Assembly: GCA_037043455.1 (NCBI GenBank)
Contig: JAWPHD010004464.1
Span: 112,501-176,500 of the forward strand
Direction of reading: 5' to 3'
DNA: 64,000 nt
From: Cyrtodaria siliqua
Lineage: Eukaryota > Mollusca > Bivalvia > Adapedonta > Hiatellidae
The notes under the pieces were generated by a model. That model saw nothing but the letters and a program-made list of their open reading frames with translations, made no database searches and had not been told where the DNA came from. Shown piece by piece: positions 42,986 through 53,393 of this stretch. Both the position numbers and the translations under genes were made by a program. The first letter of the stretch is position 1, and each line of letters starts with the position of its first letter.

Positions 42986-45699
42986 TTTCGAAATCTGCAG
43001 ATATTGCCGTTATTGAGAGATATAAACAAAGTCATACAGTTACTTATAATAAGAAAAACGTATTAACTTAACTTTGAAGAACTCGATATCCTGTGAAGTT
43101 ATATTATTTAACTTTTACCGATTCCAATAAGAAAACAATGTTATCATACTTCATTGCAATGTGGTAAAATAGTTATATCTGGTTTACTTTTTTTATTCCT
43201 AATTATTTCACAGACCTAATAGCTAATTATTAATATGTGCACACAATATATGCAGAAAGAACAAGAACGGAAGTAAACTAAATTAATAATGTGTTTTACT
43301 CCTTATAGTTTTAAACTATTCATTAAATTAGTTTCTGAGAGTATCAAATACCAGATAGTTTTCGTCTGCTCGTATAGTTATTTTGACCAGTGAACGTTGT
43401 ATTAACAATACAAATAACATATACTGAAAATAAATTTCAGCCTGTTATAAAGTGCCTCTTTAATTATAAATTAAATCAGTATTCGTCGTAAATCATAGTT
43501 GAAAATGTTATGTCGCCTGATAAAATTATATAATACAATAAAGTATGCATAATTAAAATTTAGGATTGTATCATGCATTATATAGTTCGTTAATTGTGAC
43601 TGGCTGATTGAAATAAAAGGGAGTAACTGATTCTATTTCACAACATGTGATTGACCAACATATAAGACGCTGAGAACCCCAACTGCGACTTTAATGGTCA
43701 GTAATGGACGCTCCACAGACACTCGTAAATAACAGTTCAGGATATCAGTCCTCTGTTCTGTTCCTATATACATTGATACATTGATAGCATTGATTAGATA
43801 AATAAATATGACTGCACGACGAAGCTCGGTTATAATCAGATGTTTTTTTGTAAATAACAGAAATATTAAAAGCTGGAAATGACCGAAAGACATACCAACC
43901 TTATTAAGTTTATCAACAAAGTAATCTGAAATCATTTTTTTCCAGATTACATTGTTGATAAAATTAATAAAATATTGGTATGTGTTTCGGTGATTTCCAT
44001 TTTATAGTATTCGTGTTATTTCAAAAAACCTAGGCTACCGATTATAAAGGTTGAGTAATGTATTCTTAGGGCGAAATTCAGTATATTCCGAATGCATGGA
44101 CATGGTCTAATACTTCTTCATTAATACGAGCGTCAGATAATAAGGACTTTACTTTTGCGGAAAAGTAGACATTGAAAAAAATATATTTGGTACATGTTTA
44201 TTTTTGAAATAATTGATAAAAAAAACACAAAAAAACAGCAACATAATAAATGACACAGCATCTAATTTCTATAGTACCAGGGAGTATATATATATGCCGT
44301 AAGTCCCCGCCACCTGGTCACCAAAACATTCGAGGAGTGGCACGTATTAAATTTGGATTTGCAATATGACACGCTCTCCACGTGCCCCAAACTAACAATA
44401 TACCACACATCCACTAATCAACTATTGCGTAGCCCTATTGAAGTACAGCCTAATTAGGGTACATACGTCGATATATGACAAAAGCACGCACCATTTAGGG
44501 AAACATAGTTTTATGACACATTTCATGTTTATTGCAATTCCGTACCGCCGCGGCGAGCCACGTACTGCACACGACGGATATATGATACGGATATATGATG
44601 CGTGGGAAACTAGTTTATCATACTATGATCTAAATATAGCCAAATGTATTATGAGCACTATAATATGTATTATGTACAGTCATGTAGAGATCGAAACAAA
44701 AGACCTATTATAATTCAACAGCTAAACAATCACGGCGTATATAAATATCTAAGACTAAATCCCTTTCTACAATTTAGCATACGTATACCTGACGAAGTGC
44801 TAAGATAATAGAACAAAAACTTGTATGTTACCTCATTTATTAAGTTGCATGTTTTTTTAAATGCACGAATTATATCGTCCTACCGCAACTTAAAGGAAGT
44901 ACATCAGGCTTAGAAAGCAACACGTGCATTAATAAAATACAAAGCTAAATTATATTGTGAAATGGCTCTAAGATATAGATAGATCATTAGGCTTCCTATA
45001 CTACAGCGCAATAATTACTAATTATAAATTACAGCAAGGCTTATTAGGCCATGGAGTAATCACCAGATTATAAATAGCCGTCACACGTGATCACCGCGAC
45101 GATACTGACACATGACGATCGCTTTGAAAGATGTTGCGATTTTGTTTACCGCCAAGATTAAAATAGCTATCCCTGGCACGTAACCTTAGTTAGTCAATAC
45201 CATATTTATGTATTTTATTGTATGTGTTCGGTGTAATTTACTTTGGCCGTTTATGGCTCATTTAGTTCATTTGTCTTATTTTAATAGCGAAATAATATAT
45301 TTGAACAATTTTAAAAAAACTACTAATCCTGATGTACTCCCTTTAACCAAGTGAAAATCGATATTAGAGTGTACGGATAAGCGATTGTTCTACACAATTT
45401 AAGTGTACCCATTTCACATCAGTAAGCGGCGCTATAACACAATACGGAAATATTTAAATGGTGTTTAATGGTTTGTCAACACATGCAATGTTATTTAGAG
45501 CCGTCCCAGAAGAAGGGTTTGGGATGCATACAAATCCGATAACTTGATTTATTCAGAATAATGAAGATATGCCTATGGTCCCTTAACGTGCTCGTGAACA
45601 TTATAGATAGGTCCGTGAACATCCCTATTCGACGGACGAGGCTATGAAAAAGTGGCAAGTACGTATAGTTAAAACCAACTTTCATTATATATGAACATT
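42986..45699. other. Transposon interior, nothing recognised
   Basis: About 2.7 kb of AT-rich DNA without motif-bearing frames. I looked for DDE or other transposase signatures on both strands and found none. Confidence 0.5.
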
Positions 45700-45752
45700 T
45701 ATAGTTCCAAGCACAATGCCTTACACTGAGCTACCGAGGTAGCTGTCTTATG
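45700..45752 (-). repeat. tRNA-like SINE block, minus strand
   Basis: The complement reads 'acctcggtagctcagtgtaa' and 'ggcattgtgcttggaact', closely paralleling 41,778-41,818. Confidence 0.5.
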
Positions 45753-47960
45753 GAGAATGAGTATAATTAAGCATTATTAGTTGCATGCAAGCACAGTTTA
45801 ATTACCTGACTCTATTTCGATGCGATTTCATTGAATACGTTATACATATAAATAAGCGTTTCAAAACAAATTCAATTAAAATAAACTTATGAAACACAAC
45901 AACATGTAATGATACAGATAGACGGACAGCGCTTATATATATGTGTGTGCGTGTGTGAGTTGGATGGGTGGAGTGGAAGTAGGATTTGTGGGGGGAGTGG
46001 GGAGGAGGTGGGGTACGACGTGGCGTGTTGGGTCGGGGAAGGCTACCTATCCGTTCCGTTTCAAAAGAACTTTCACATGGTCTAATATTCTTTATTTTTC
46101 ATTCCATTTTGATAATTATTCACCCCTTACTACACGTTTGTTAAACAGCCTGGTTGAATTTTTGCGTCTACATGACTGGTCGATAACAATAATTGTATAT
46201 GTTTGACACTAATCAAGTTGATATATTTATTAAAGTAACATACATGTGACATGCTTGTTTTCTTTTATAACTTTAATGAAAAGTGTGGTCTAATTTGAGA
46301 TAAATAATTCCGTTCATAATATAACAAAAAGCCGTAAAAAATTGTTCACAGTGTTCACCATAATACATTTTATGTAAATAACGAATACATACTAAATATG
46401 TGCACGTGCCGACAGTTGGCATTTCGTCTAATTTGTTTGTTGTATAGCAATTAATTAGTACACTTTCCATTATACATATACACTTGGTGCGTCAAATCAG
46501 TGATCATCGGAATGAAAACATGAAAGACTGACAACGATCCTTGATTATTTCTAGAGAAAAGTGTGGTCTTAGTTTATCGTTCATTTGCTCAGGTTATCGT
46601 TCAATAACGGGAGCGCAGACCTTCATTAAATTAATCATAACATTTGAAGTTATTGATCAGTTATAATATTGTTATTTCTTATACGTTTTTTTGTTTCTTT
46701 TAATTAAAAAAAATACATATACGTTAATACATACATATATGTTTAGGCTTCTCTTAGATACATGTTAATATCCTTTAGTAGCTATATGTTTGCATGCTAT
46801 TTCCTCTTTGTTCGTGTGATTATTTTGTGTGTTTATTTGGAATTCTCCGCATGAGGCGGAATATATTTATCAAATAGTTATCTGAATTCAAAATCCCATT
46901 TTTGAAGTTTGCAAATTATTAAAAAACAGCGTTATGACTGCCAAACTACAAAACGTTGTTGTTATAAATGTAATAATACTTTATAACATAATACTTTATT
47001 ACATGCAATTAGTAAAAAATAAACAGTATTTGACGCTTTGAAAGAAGCATGTACTTTGCACAGTTGCATGTTGGATCAGCCGAATGACATTTTCATAATA
47101 TGTCGATTCGTTAAATTGTTTTGTGTATTTGCATTTATCATACGTTTAAAGTTAATTTGTTATAATTAGTTTGTATCGCTATACCCATGATGTGTAAGCA
47201 CAATAAAAGACCTATATATAAAAAGGTCTCTCTATGAAGTCCCAAATATAAAGTATGTTTGACTCTTTAAACTTTACGTTTGATTGGCACTAAATGTATT
47301 CTAAGAACCGAATCGTGATCAATATAATCATGTATAATTGTTTAACACCTTATATTTAATGCGTATAGTCAACTCCGCCGTTCAGCGTGTCAGTTATTAC
47401 GATTACACAACACATAGTACACACGCACGCAGTAAGCGTGTCATTCATTTCATGCGCGGCGGCTGTTTATTCAATCCACTTAATGTTAATCCCATAACGC
47501 AAATAAATATACATGTATCATACATCTATGTAACTCAATATTTATACAACACCATGTATAGCTTAACAAAGTATCGCCATTAATATAAAGTAGTATTCGT
47601 CTGCTACGAAATAATTATATAGATTTATTTAGCGCAAAGGAATGTTTTAGTGGTTAAATGATCTGCATTCTCATTGGTCAAACGGAAAATTGCAGAAACC
47701 CGTTTTTTACCGTTTGCTCTGTCACCGTCTACAGTTTAAGCGTTTCGCGTTCTGATAGGCAAAACTAAATATCAGCAACCTGATTGGCTAAACTTACAAA
47801 CGCAAAAACTCGAAATGAGACAAACCCGTTTTCAGTCGAAAAAAACGTTGGAAACGTTTTTCTTCAATTTTCATTGGTTGATCTGCAGTAACCCAGTTAA
47901 ACGCGTTTGTTTTGTGACGCGTTTTGAGTTCGTTTTGCTATCGTTTCAAACTAGTTTGTG
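45753..47960. other. Right part of the transposon, no gene
   Basis: It contains a GT/GGA-rich stretch (45,945-46,040) and, from about 47,680, the right subterminal region rich in CGTTT words ('cccgttttttaccgtttgct', 'gaaacgtttttcttc'). Confidence 0.5.
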
Positions 47961-47989
47961 CTCGGTAATAAAACGGTTCTATAGCTGTA

Positions 47990-48317
47990 CCATAATTGGG
48001 TTGTTCAACACCATCGACAGAAACTATTACAGTTACGTCACCAACTAATCGGTCACTTGCTAAACCTATTCCCATAATCCGACCACGGCGTGTCATTACA
48101 TACCCCACATTTGTTTCTGCTCCAACGTTACCAAATGAGAGTACTCTATTCATTGCAATTGGACCCTTAGCCTCCGCACATAGTGTTATAATCCCATATT
48201 TAAGATTATCAACTCGGTAAACAATAGGCACAATTCGCCTATATAAATCTTGAACATCATTTATCAAAGCCTCTAAATCTGTTCTTTCCGCAGGGTTATA
48301 TAGATTGTTGTTATCAT
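47990..48317 (-). pseudogene. Fibre-like protein, 5' part (split and frame-broken)
   Basis: It encodes TDLEALINDVQDLYRRIVP, then DNLKYGIITLCAEAKGPIAM and the beta-type segment to VSVDGVEQPNY, as in 20,734-21,234. The ATG at 48,315-48,317 is not in frame with this segment, so a small indel near the start broke it as well. The 3' part is at 39,702-39,849. Confidence 0.8.
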
Positions 48318-48344
48318 TGTTTTTTTTTATAAAAATATAATTTT

Positions 48345-48989
48345 TTAAATAATTTCTAAAACACAACTCATAGGCAAGCCGTGATTATCTATCTTGTTGC
48401 CATACTCATCTTTGACTTCTATTATCAATTCAGAAATTGTACTATGTGTAAGACAGTGATATTCAGGATAAAAATGTGTATATACAATATCTCCAAACTG
48501 CTTATTTACTACAGGCACAACACCTATTATAGTGCTTGGTTTACCATTGAAATAATTACTACTTGTATTAATTTGTTCCAGATGAACATAAAGCTGTTTA
48601 TAAGGAGCTAACTCAATTGGGTGAATTCCAACACGAACACCTTTTATCCATCTTCTATCCTCGAATCCCAGCATTTTTGAAACACGGGTTGACATTCGTG
48701 TCTCTATTGGCGTCTCTAAAATGGCTCTAGCACTTGGCGCATCCACGGTTAGGATAATATTTTCATTTAGCAATTTAAAATCGTTTGCCAACTGTTGAAA
48801 GTTATAGAGTCCACCTGGTATAGGTTGCGTTTTATCTGGGTTTCTTGTCTTTATGACTTCTTGATCAACATTAAACCAACCGATAGTGTATGTAAAACTT
48901 TTTAATCCAACGCGCTGATCTCCATTTCTATTATCGATATACTGTTGTAAGTTAATAGAGTTGTCTATGTTTGAAATTGTATGAAACAT
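48345..48989 (-). CDS. Penton-like (minor capsid) protein
   Basis: Open frame of 214 codons with the same start and end as the copy A gene (20,066-20,709). Segments are MFHTISNIDNSINLQQYIDN, RVGLKSFTYTIGWFNV, PIPGGLYNFQQLAND, KMLGFEDRRW, APYKQLYVHLEQIN and a C-terminal DEYGNKID. It is predominantly beta-type and is related to proteins I recall as minor capsid candidates of Polintons; identification is tentative. It would sit at capsid vertices if penton-like. It lies between the fibre-like gene (same strand, downstream) and the divergent 424-aa gene, as in copy A. Confidence 0.7.
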   Translation of the reverse strand: MFHTISNIDNSINLQQYIDNRNGDQRVGLKSFTYTIGWFNVDQEVIKTRNPDKTQPIPGGLYNFQQLANDFKLLNENIILTVDAPSARAILETPIETRMSTRVSKMLGFEDRRWIKGVRVGIHPIELAPYKQLYVHLEQINTSSNYFNGKPSTIIGVVPVVNKQFGDIVYTHFYPEYHCLTHSTISELIIEVKDEYGNKIDNHGLPMSCVLEII

Positions 48990-49012
48990 TTTTTTAATAT
49001 ATATAAATAAAA
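48990..49012. promoter_or_regulatory. 23-bp divergent promoter
   Basis: Only 23 bp ('ttttttaatatatataaata' plus 'aaa') separate two start codons. This is the shortest divergent gap in the window. Confidence 0.5.
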
Positions 49013-50263
49013 ATGATTTCTAAATAATTCAAATATAACCCAGATGCCCACTATTCAAATACTTTCAGCAAGAAAGTGATAGATATAATAAATCAAAACA
49101 TAGTCATTACATCAGACGGTAAAGGCTTTAAAGCATCATTTCCCAATGTCTTTGAAAAATACAAACTCCCATACGTTAAATCAGATGCTATAGTCCTACG
49201 CTGGGGGACAGATTGGATGTTATTTTGGCAGAACCAGTTGAATTTTGCTATTTGGTGTGGACAACTGGATGTGGTATTGATTTCAACAATCATCTAAAAG
49301 CTGATGCCCTGGTGGGTTCGTTATTTCGATTTCATGTCTATTACCAAGTCAGAAGAATATTATTTGAGATGAGTGTAGCAATGCCGCAAGACTCAAATTG
49401 GAATGCGTTTAATAACACATATAACCGAAACGCATACGAAAGAATATGCAAAGAGTTTAACGTTGACTTATATTCGGACTGGAGACAAAAACAAAGCTAT
49501 AATGATGGTCTAGGAACAATTTATAATTACTGGACACATATTGGTTGTCATCCTTTGGTAAATACTGTATACGACAACAAAACGATGAGTTTCACAGTCT
49601 ATGAGAGTGATAAAACATATCACATTGATTACATTGCACAAGGATTTGAGGCTGACAATAGCCGGTCTACTTTTATACTAGATTGTTCATCTGGATTTAC
49701 AAGGGCAGGAGTAGAAAGAATCAATGACAGCATAAGAACATACTGCTGGGCAATCCTTGGCTCGCAATCACAAACAAGAACAGATATACTTGGAACTGGA
49801 ACGGCATTTGATGCACAGAAACAATTTCTAGCAAATGTAGAGGACGCAATAAATAGCCCCATCGACTTGCCCAGTCAAATTTCAAGATATGAAAACACTC
49901 TAAAATATGCAAGAAGTAAAGTAAATTTTGTCTATGGAAGTGGATTGTACATGTCTCCGAGTGACATGGAATTAAGAATCGGAATAATACAAGACTACAA
50001 TAATGAAATTGTAATAGCAACCGATGCACAAGCATTAGGATTGAATAATGATGTAAATGTAAAACCAGTGCCACCAAAAATTATTCAACCTTTTCAAGGC
50101 ACCACAACAAAGAAATTTTTACCGGACTTTGATAAATGATTGATACATAAAACTGTGGACCCACCAAAAAATAGCGATTGAACATGAAGATAATAAAACA
50201 ACCATAATTGTTGGTACCATAGTAATAGGTCTTGCTGCATTACTTATCTACGAGATTTACTAA
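49013..50263 (+). pseudogene. Conserved 424-aa Polinton protein, multiply broken
   Basis: Homologue of 18,755-20,029. Codon 5 is TAA (49,025-49,027). A 1-base loss near 49,255 changes frame inside the FAIWC segment. From there 49,213-50,139 is open for 308 codons through NAYERICKEFNVDLYSDWRQ and DILGTGTAFDAQKQFLANVE, without the two stops seen in copy A. Near 50,140 a deletion and further frame changes interrupt the link to the C-terminal membrane helix (50,200-50,263). The end overlaps the 446-codon gene by 20 bp, exactly as in copy A. Confidence 0.8.
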
Positions 50264-51584
50264 ACCACTCTTTAGCTGCCACATACAACAACCCGGAAAC
50301 AAGCATAAGCAAAGCCCATATATTGTTACCAAGCCAATTAATAACATTACCTGTTGCAGATAAAAGCCATGATACTATTGCACCAATAACTCCTGGTAAA
50401 GCTGCTGCAGCTTTACCAGCTAGGTTGGCAAGAAGTTTACCAAGATTACTTTTTTTTTTTTTTATCCAATCCATGACACTTGATAAATCAGGTTTTGGAG
50501 TTGGAGCAGCACTTGATGTGGGAATAATGGTCTCAACTAATACCCCAATAATCATACCAAAGGCAGTCAAAATACTAACAATAGTAATACCTTGCTCCCT
50601 AAACAAGGTTTTGATTCTCTCACCCAATGTTGTGTCTTCTTTTAACACCTTATTTATAGTTTCTTTTATCCTGTTTATTTGACTGCGTAATGCTTCTTTG
50701 TTTTCACTCGCCGCTTCAAGTCGTGCACTTTTTTCATCTTCTAAGTTTTTTATTCTGTCACGTATGCGCTCTTGTTGAAACTCATCCTCATGCCTGGGGG
50801 TGCTAACCTGTTCTAATTTTTGGTTTTCTTTTGTTATGTCTTTATCAAGCTCAGTGAGCTTTGAGAGATTATTAGTTAGTTCTCCACGGAAGCTTTGTAA
50901 TCTCTTATCTAAACCTCGTATCTCTCGCAGTGTTAGATTTTCCGGTTGAACAGCAGTTTTAGAATGAGTTTCATCTATTATATTACTCAAATCACTCTCT
51001 GCTGAACCTACGGCATCTAACGCATTTTGCAGATCTTCAGTTGTTGAAAAAGTTTGCATTGGTATATCTTCTCCTGCTTTTGTGAGGGTATCTTTTGTTT
51101 TTACCAAGGTTGCTATTTCTGCCCTACCCCGAGCAAGTCTTTCACGTGGAACTAAATAATCATACATTTTTAAAGTGTTTTTCACGAAGTCAATACCATG
51201 TTTTCTAACTAAAGTGTCCAGCACATAAAACTTGATTGGTTCGTTTGGATTATTTCCCTTATAATAGGTAAGTGGGACGTCATCCTTCCCCAACCGAACT
51301 GCATATAACATTGTTCTACCGATTTTATCCTCAGCCACTCTAAAATCATCTTTATAATCAATTCCGCTGATCTCAGCATTAACTTCAGTAAAAAATTGAT
51401 CTACTAACTACTTTTTTTGTGTGAGCTGTTCTTTTATTTTATCTTCCCCTTGAAGCTGATTCATATGATTATTTTCATTTACAATTTGTCTCTGGAATTC
51501 TGAGTCAGGTTGTATAAATTCTTCATCAAGTAATTCATCTACATAAGCATCTGGATCGAATGTAGGATTGTCAAACTCAGCCAT
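50244..51584 (-). pseudogene. 446-aa coiled-coil/membrane protein, one stop, swapped domain
   Basis: Start MAEFDNPTFDPDAY (51,584) resembles the copy A start. Codon 59 is TAG (51,408-51,410), after which the frame is open to the end. Residues about 60-200 (FYVLDTLVRKHGIDFVKNTL and LVPRERLARGRAE) show no similarity I can align to copy A's residues 50-200. From LSKLTELDKDITKENQKLEQ onward the two copies agree closely, through DTTLGERIKTLFREQGITIV and the Ala/Leu-rich hydrophobic end. The gene diverges from the 78-aa gene here, whereas in copy A it diverges from the capsid gene. Confidence 0.8.
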
Positions 51585-51633
51585 TGTTTATTTTTATTTA
51601 AAAAAAATAAAATATATATATATATTAAAAAAA
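51585..51633. promoter_or_regulatory. Divergent promoter, 446-aa / 78-aa genes
   Basis: 49 A/T-rich bp contain 'aatatatatatatattaaaa' before the 78-aa ATG. The gene pair sharing it differs from copy A as a consequence of the inversions. Confidence 0.5.
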
Positions 51634-51870
51634 ATGGCAGCAAGTATTGACGTAAAACAAATTGTAAATATGATGTACCACGCTGGAGTGGAAACACTTT
51701 TAACTGTTGGATATTCTGAGATTGGCAGAAAACTACTAAAAAGACCAGCCCCTAAAGTGGATTTTAATATGGCAGATATTGGGTTGCTGTCTGTGGATAT
51801 AATGTTAGCAATGGCTACAAAGGATATGTTGATTAAGCAAGGTATTATTCCTGCGGATATTATGAAATAA
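51634..51870 (+). CDS. Small conserved 78-aa Polinton protein
   Basis: Start MAASIDVKQIVNMMYHAGVE follows 'tatatatattaaaaaaa'. An in-frame extension to 51,568 reads through the complementary start region of the divergent gene, so it is not used here. The sequence is nearly identical to the copy A protein (13,247-13,483). Unknown function; the strong conservation is notable. The ~140-aa gene follows after 20 bp. Confidence 0.7.
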   Translation: MAASIDVKQIVNMMYHAGVETLLTVGYSEIGRKLLKRPAPKVDFNMADIGLLSVDIMLAMATKDMLIKQGIIPADIMK

Positions 51871-51890
51871 AAAAATATATATAAAAAAAA

Positions 51891-52309
51891 ATGGCAAGCG
51901 CAGTAGCAATGATGATCGGTGGCGCATTAACAAACGCATTGGCATTTAGCGGTTCAAATTATTTCTTTTCAAAAATGGGAAGTCATTCAGATAAGGAAAG
52001 ACAAAGGCATGACAAAGCCGTAGAACAATTGGAAGCAGCACAAGCGGCGTGGAATAAAAAAAAACAGAGAGATTAGATTTTATTAACAAGCAACAACAAA
52101 CAGAGCATCATGCAGGGCAGACTTTTGATGATGTGGACCAAGCTATGAAACAGTATTATTACATAACTGGCAAACATTTGCTTTTGGAAGCGGAGCCCAA
52201 GTTGAGTGATTTTTATACACCATCTCCGGATCAACAGAATAGAGAAATTACGTTTATTGTGGTGGGCATGGCTGCAACTGGATTTGTAGCGTACAAATTG
52301 AGTTCATAG
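51891..52309 (+). pseudogene. Conserved ~140-aa Polinton protein, frameshifted
   Basis: It begins MASAVAMMIGGALTNALAFS with an ATG, unlike copy A (CTG). One base is missing in the Lys codon run near 52,060-52,068; this leads to an early stop at 52,076. The rest continues in another frame through LSDFY, PDQQNREI and the membrane segment to YKLSS at 52,309. Confidence 0.75.
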
Positions 52310-52339
52310 TTTAAAACTATAAAAAAATAGTTTTAAACT
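52308..52339. terminator. Perfect A/T hairpin at gene end
   Basis: 'agtttaaaactat' (52,308-52,320) and 'atagttttaaact' (52,327-52,339) pair fully around six A. It overlaps the stop codon of the ~140-aa gene and corresponds to the shorter palindrome at 12,780 in copy A. Confidence 0.55.
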
Positions 52340-52530
52340 CTAAGCATTGCTATAAGCATTACTAATTTGCTATGAGCAATGCTATAAGCATTACTCATTT
52401 GCTATGAGCAATGCTATGAGCAATGCTATAAGCATTACTCATTTGCTATGAGCAATGCTATGAGCAATGCTATGAGCAATGCTATGAGCAATGCTATAAG
52501 CATTACTCATTTGCTATGAGCAATGCTATA
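52340..52530. repeat. GCTATGAGCAAT tandem array
   Basis: About ten copies of the 12-mer 'gctatgagcaat' are interspersed with 'gctataagcattactcattt' units. Each unit is partly self-complementary (agcaatgct / agcattgct). A short version is at 14,505-14,550 in copy A. Confidence 0.9.
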
Positions 52531-52721
52531 TTCCCCGGGAGGCTGCTTTTTGTTGCTGATGCTCGAATTCAGAGGCGCTTCTGCTGCTGCTAATGTAACG
52601 GTGTTTCACCGCCGCGCGCGCGCGCGCCGCGCCACTGCTGCTGCTACTGAAGACGTCGTCCACCCAACTAGTTTGCAATTAACATTGCTTTGCTGCTGTT
52701 ACTATTAGTAACAAAGCAATG
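52531..52721. other. GC-rich insert with (CG)n run
   Basis: Unlike its AT-rich surroundings, this segment has 'cgccgcgcgcgcgcgcgccg' (about 52,611-52,632) and several 'gctgctgctg' runs. It has no counterpart in copy A. A 187-nt frame through it is probably accidental. Confidence 0.6.
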
Positions 52722-53393
52722 CTATTCAACCCAATAACCAGTGGGTTGGTCAGTCCTCAAAATTAACTTGGAATATTTAGTCTTTGCTAAAGCTTTTCTT
52801 ATTCTGGTTCTCTCTTCCAGCGTCGGAATAACATCATTTTCTCTCAAACAATTTTCATAACTATCTCTGTCCTTGGTGTAAAACATACACAACTATTTTG
52901 CTTGCTCCCTTAAATTTTTGAATACAGAATTATATCTCTGTGAAATGACCCATACTGATTGTTTGGCGTGACGACCGGAGAATGCCAACTCTGACAACAT
53001 ATCTTTTTTCTTTGTTAATTCTTTTGTGGCGGAGCAATCATCAATGATGTATAATGTGGGCTTGCCAGCATATTGTTCGAAAAATAAACGCAACAGTTCT
53101 TGTAGCATTTCTTTGTCGTTGCTCACGGGATTGACAATTATTATTTTTTTATCTCTCGGATGTCTTACATCACCTATCCAGGGTCTATTTTTATAAGCCT
53201 CGTTCCACTCTATGGTTGGACACAATATAATTATATGTTCAAAAACTCCAACATACTCTTTTTCAAGTATGTCAAGAACAAACTCTGTTTTGCCGCAGCC
53301 TGTCTGACCACAGATAATGGCACTGTGTGGATATTTAGGATTTTTAGTATCGTACTTCTTTGAATCTTCCATCTTCCAAATTGATTTGCGCAT
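52722..53393 (-). pseudogene. A32-like packaging ATPase, internal stop
   Basis: Homologue of 15,499-16,182. Walker A is GQTGCGKT and Walker B TLYIIDDCSA. The frame is open for 167 codons to EQAK; codon 168 is TAG (52,890-52,892). Beyond it the same frame continues to the TAG at 52,722-52,724, including the codon that is broken in copy A. The start overlaps the end of the capsid gene by 50 bp, as in copy A. The gene order capsid-ATPase is preserved although the block is inverted relative to the rest. Confidence 0.88.

Larger units (their letters stand above)
39850..47987. mobile_element. 8138-bp non-autonomous DNA transposon, TA duplication
   Basis: Both ends read inward as CAGCTAT.GAA.CGTT.TATTACCGAG: 39,850-39,876 on plus and 47,961-47,987 on minus, 27 bp with four mismatches. 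TA at 39,848-39,849 and 47,988-47,989 matches the single TA at this point in copy A's uninterrupted gene. Subterminal 250-350 bp on both sides are rich in CGTTT/AAACG words. Inside, only AT-rich repeats are seen and no transposase. TA duplications occur in Tc1/mariner and some other groups; the superfamily is unresolved. Confidence 0.85.

Noticed and set aside
45943..46206. 87-codon frame starting MCACVSWMGGVEVG
   Set aside because: It translates a GT/GGA-rich low-complexity tract inside the transposon and shows no family resemblance.
52340..52530. Regular short repeats suggestive of a CRISPR array
   Set aside because: Units are contiguous and self-complementary without unique spacers, and the genome is eukaryotic. 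The same argument applies to 14,571-14,762 and 28,790-29,290.
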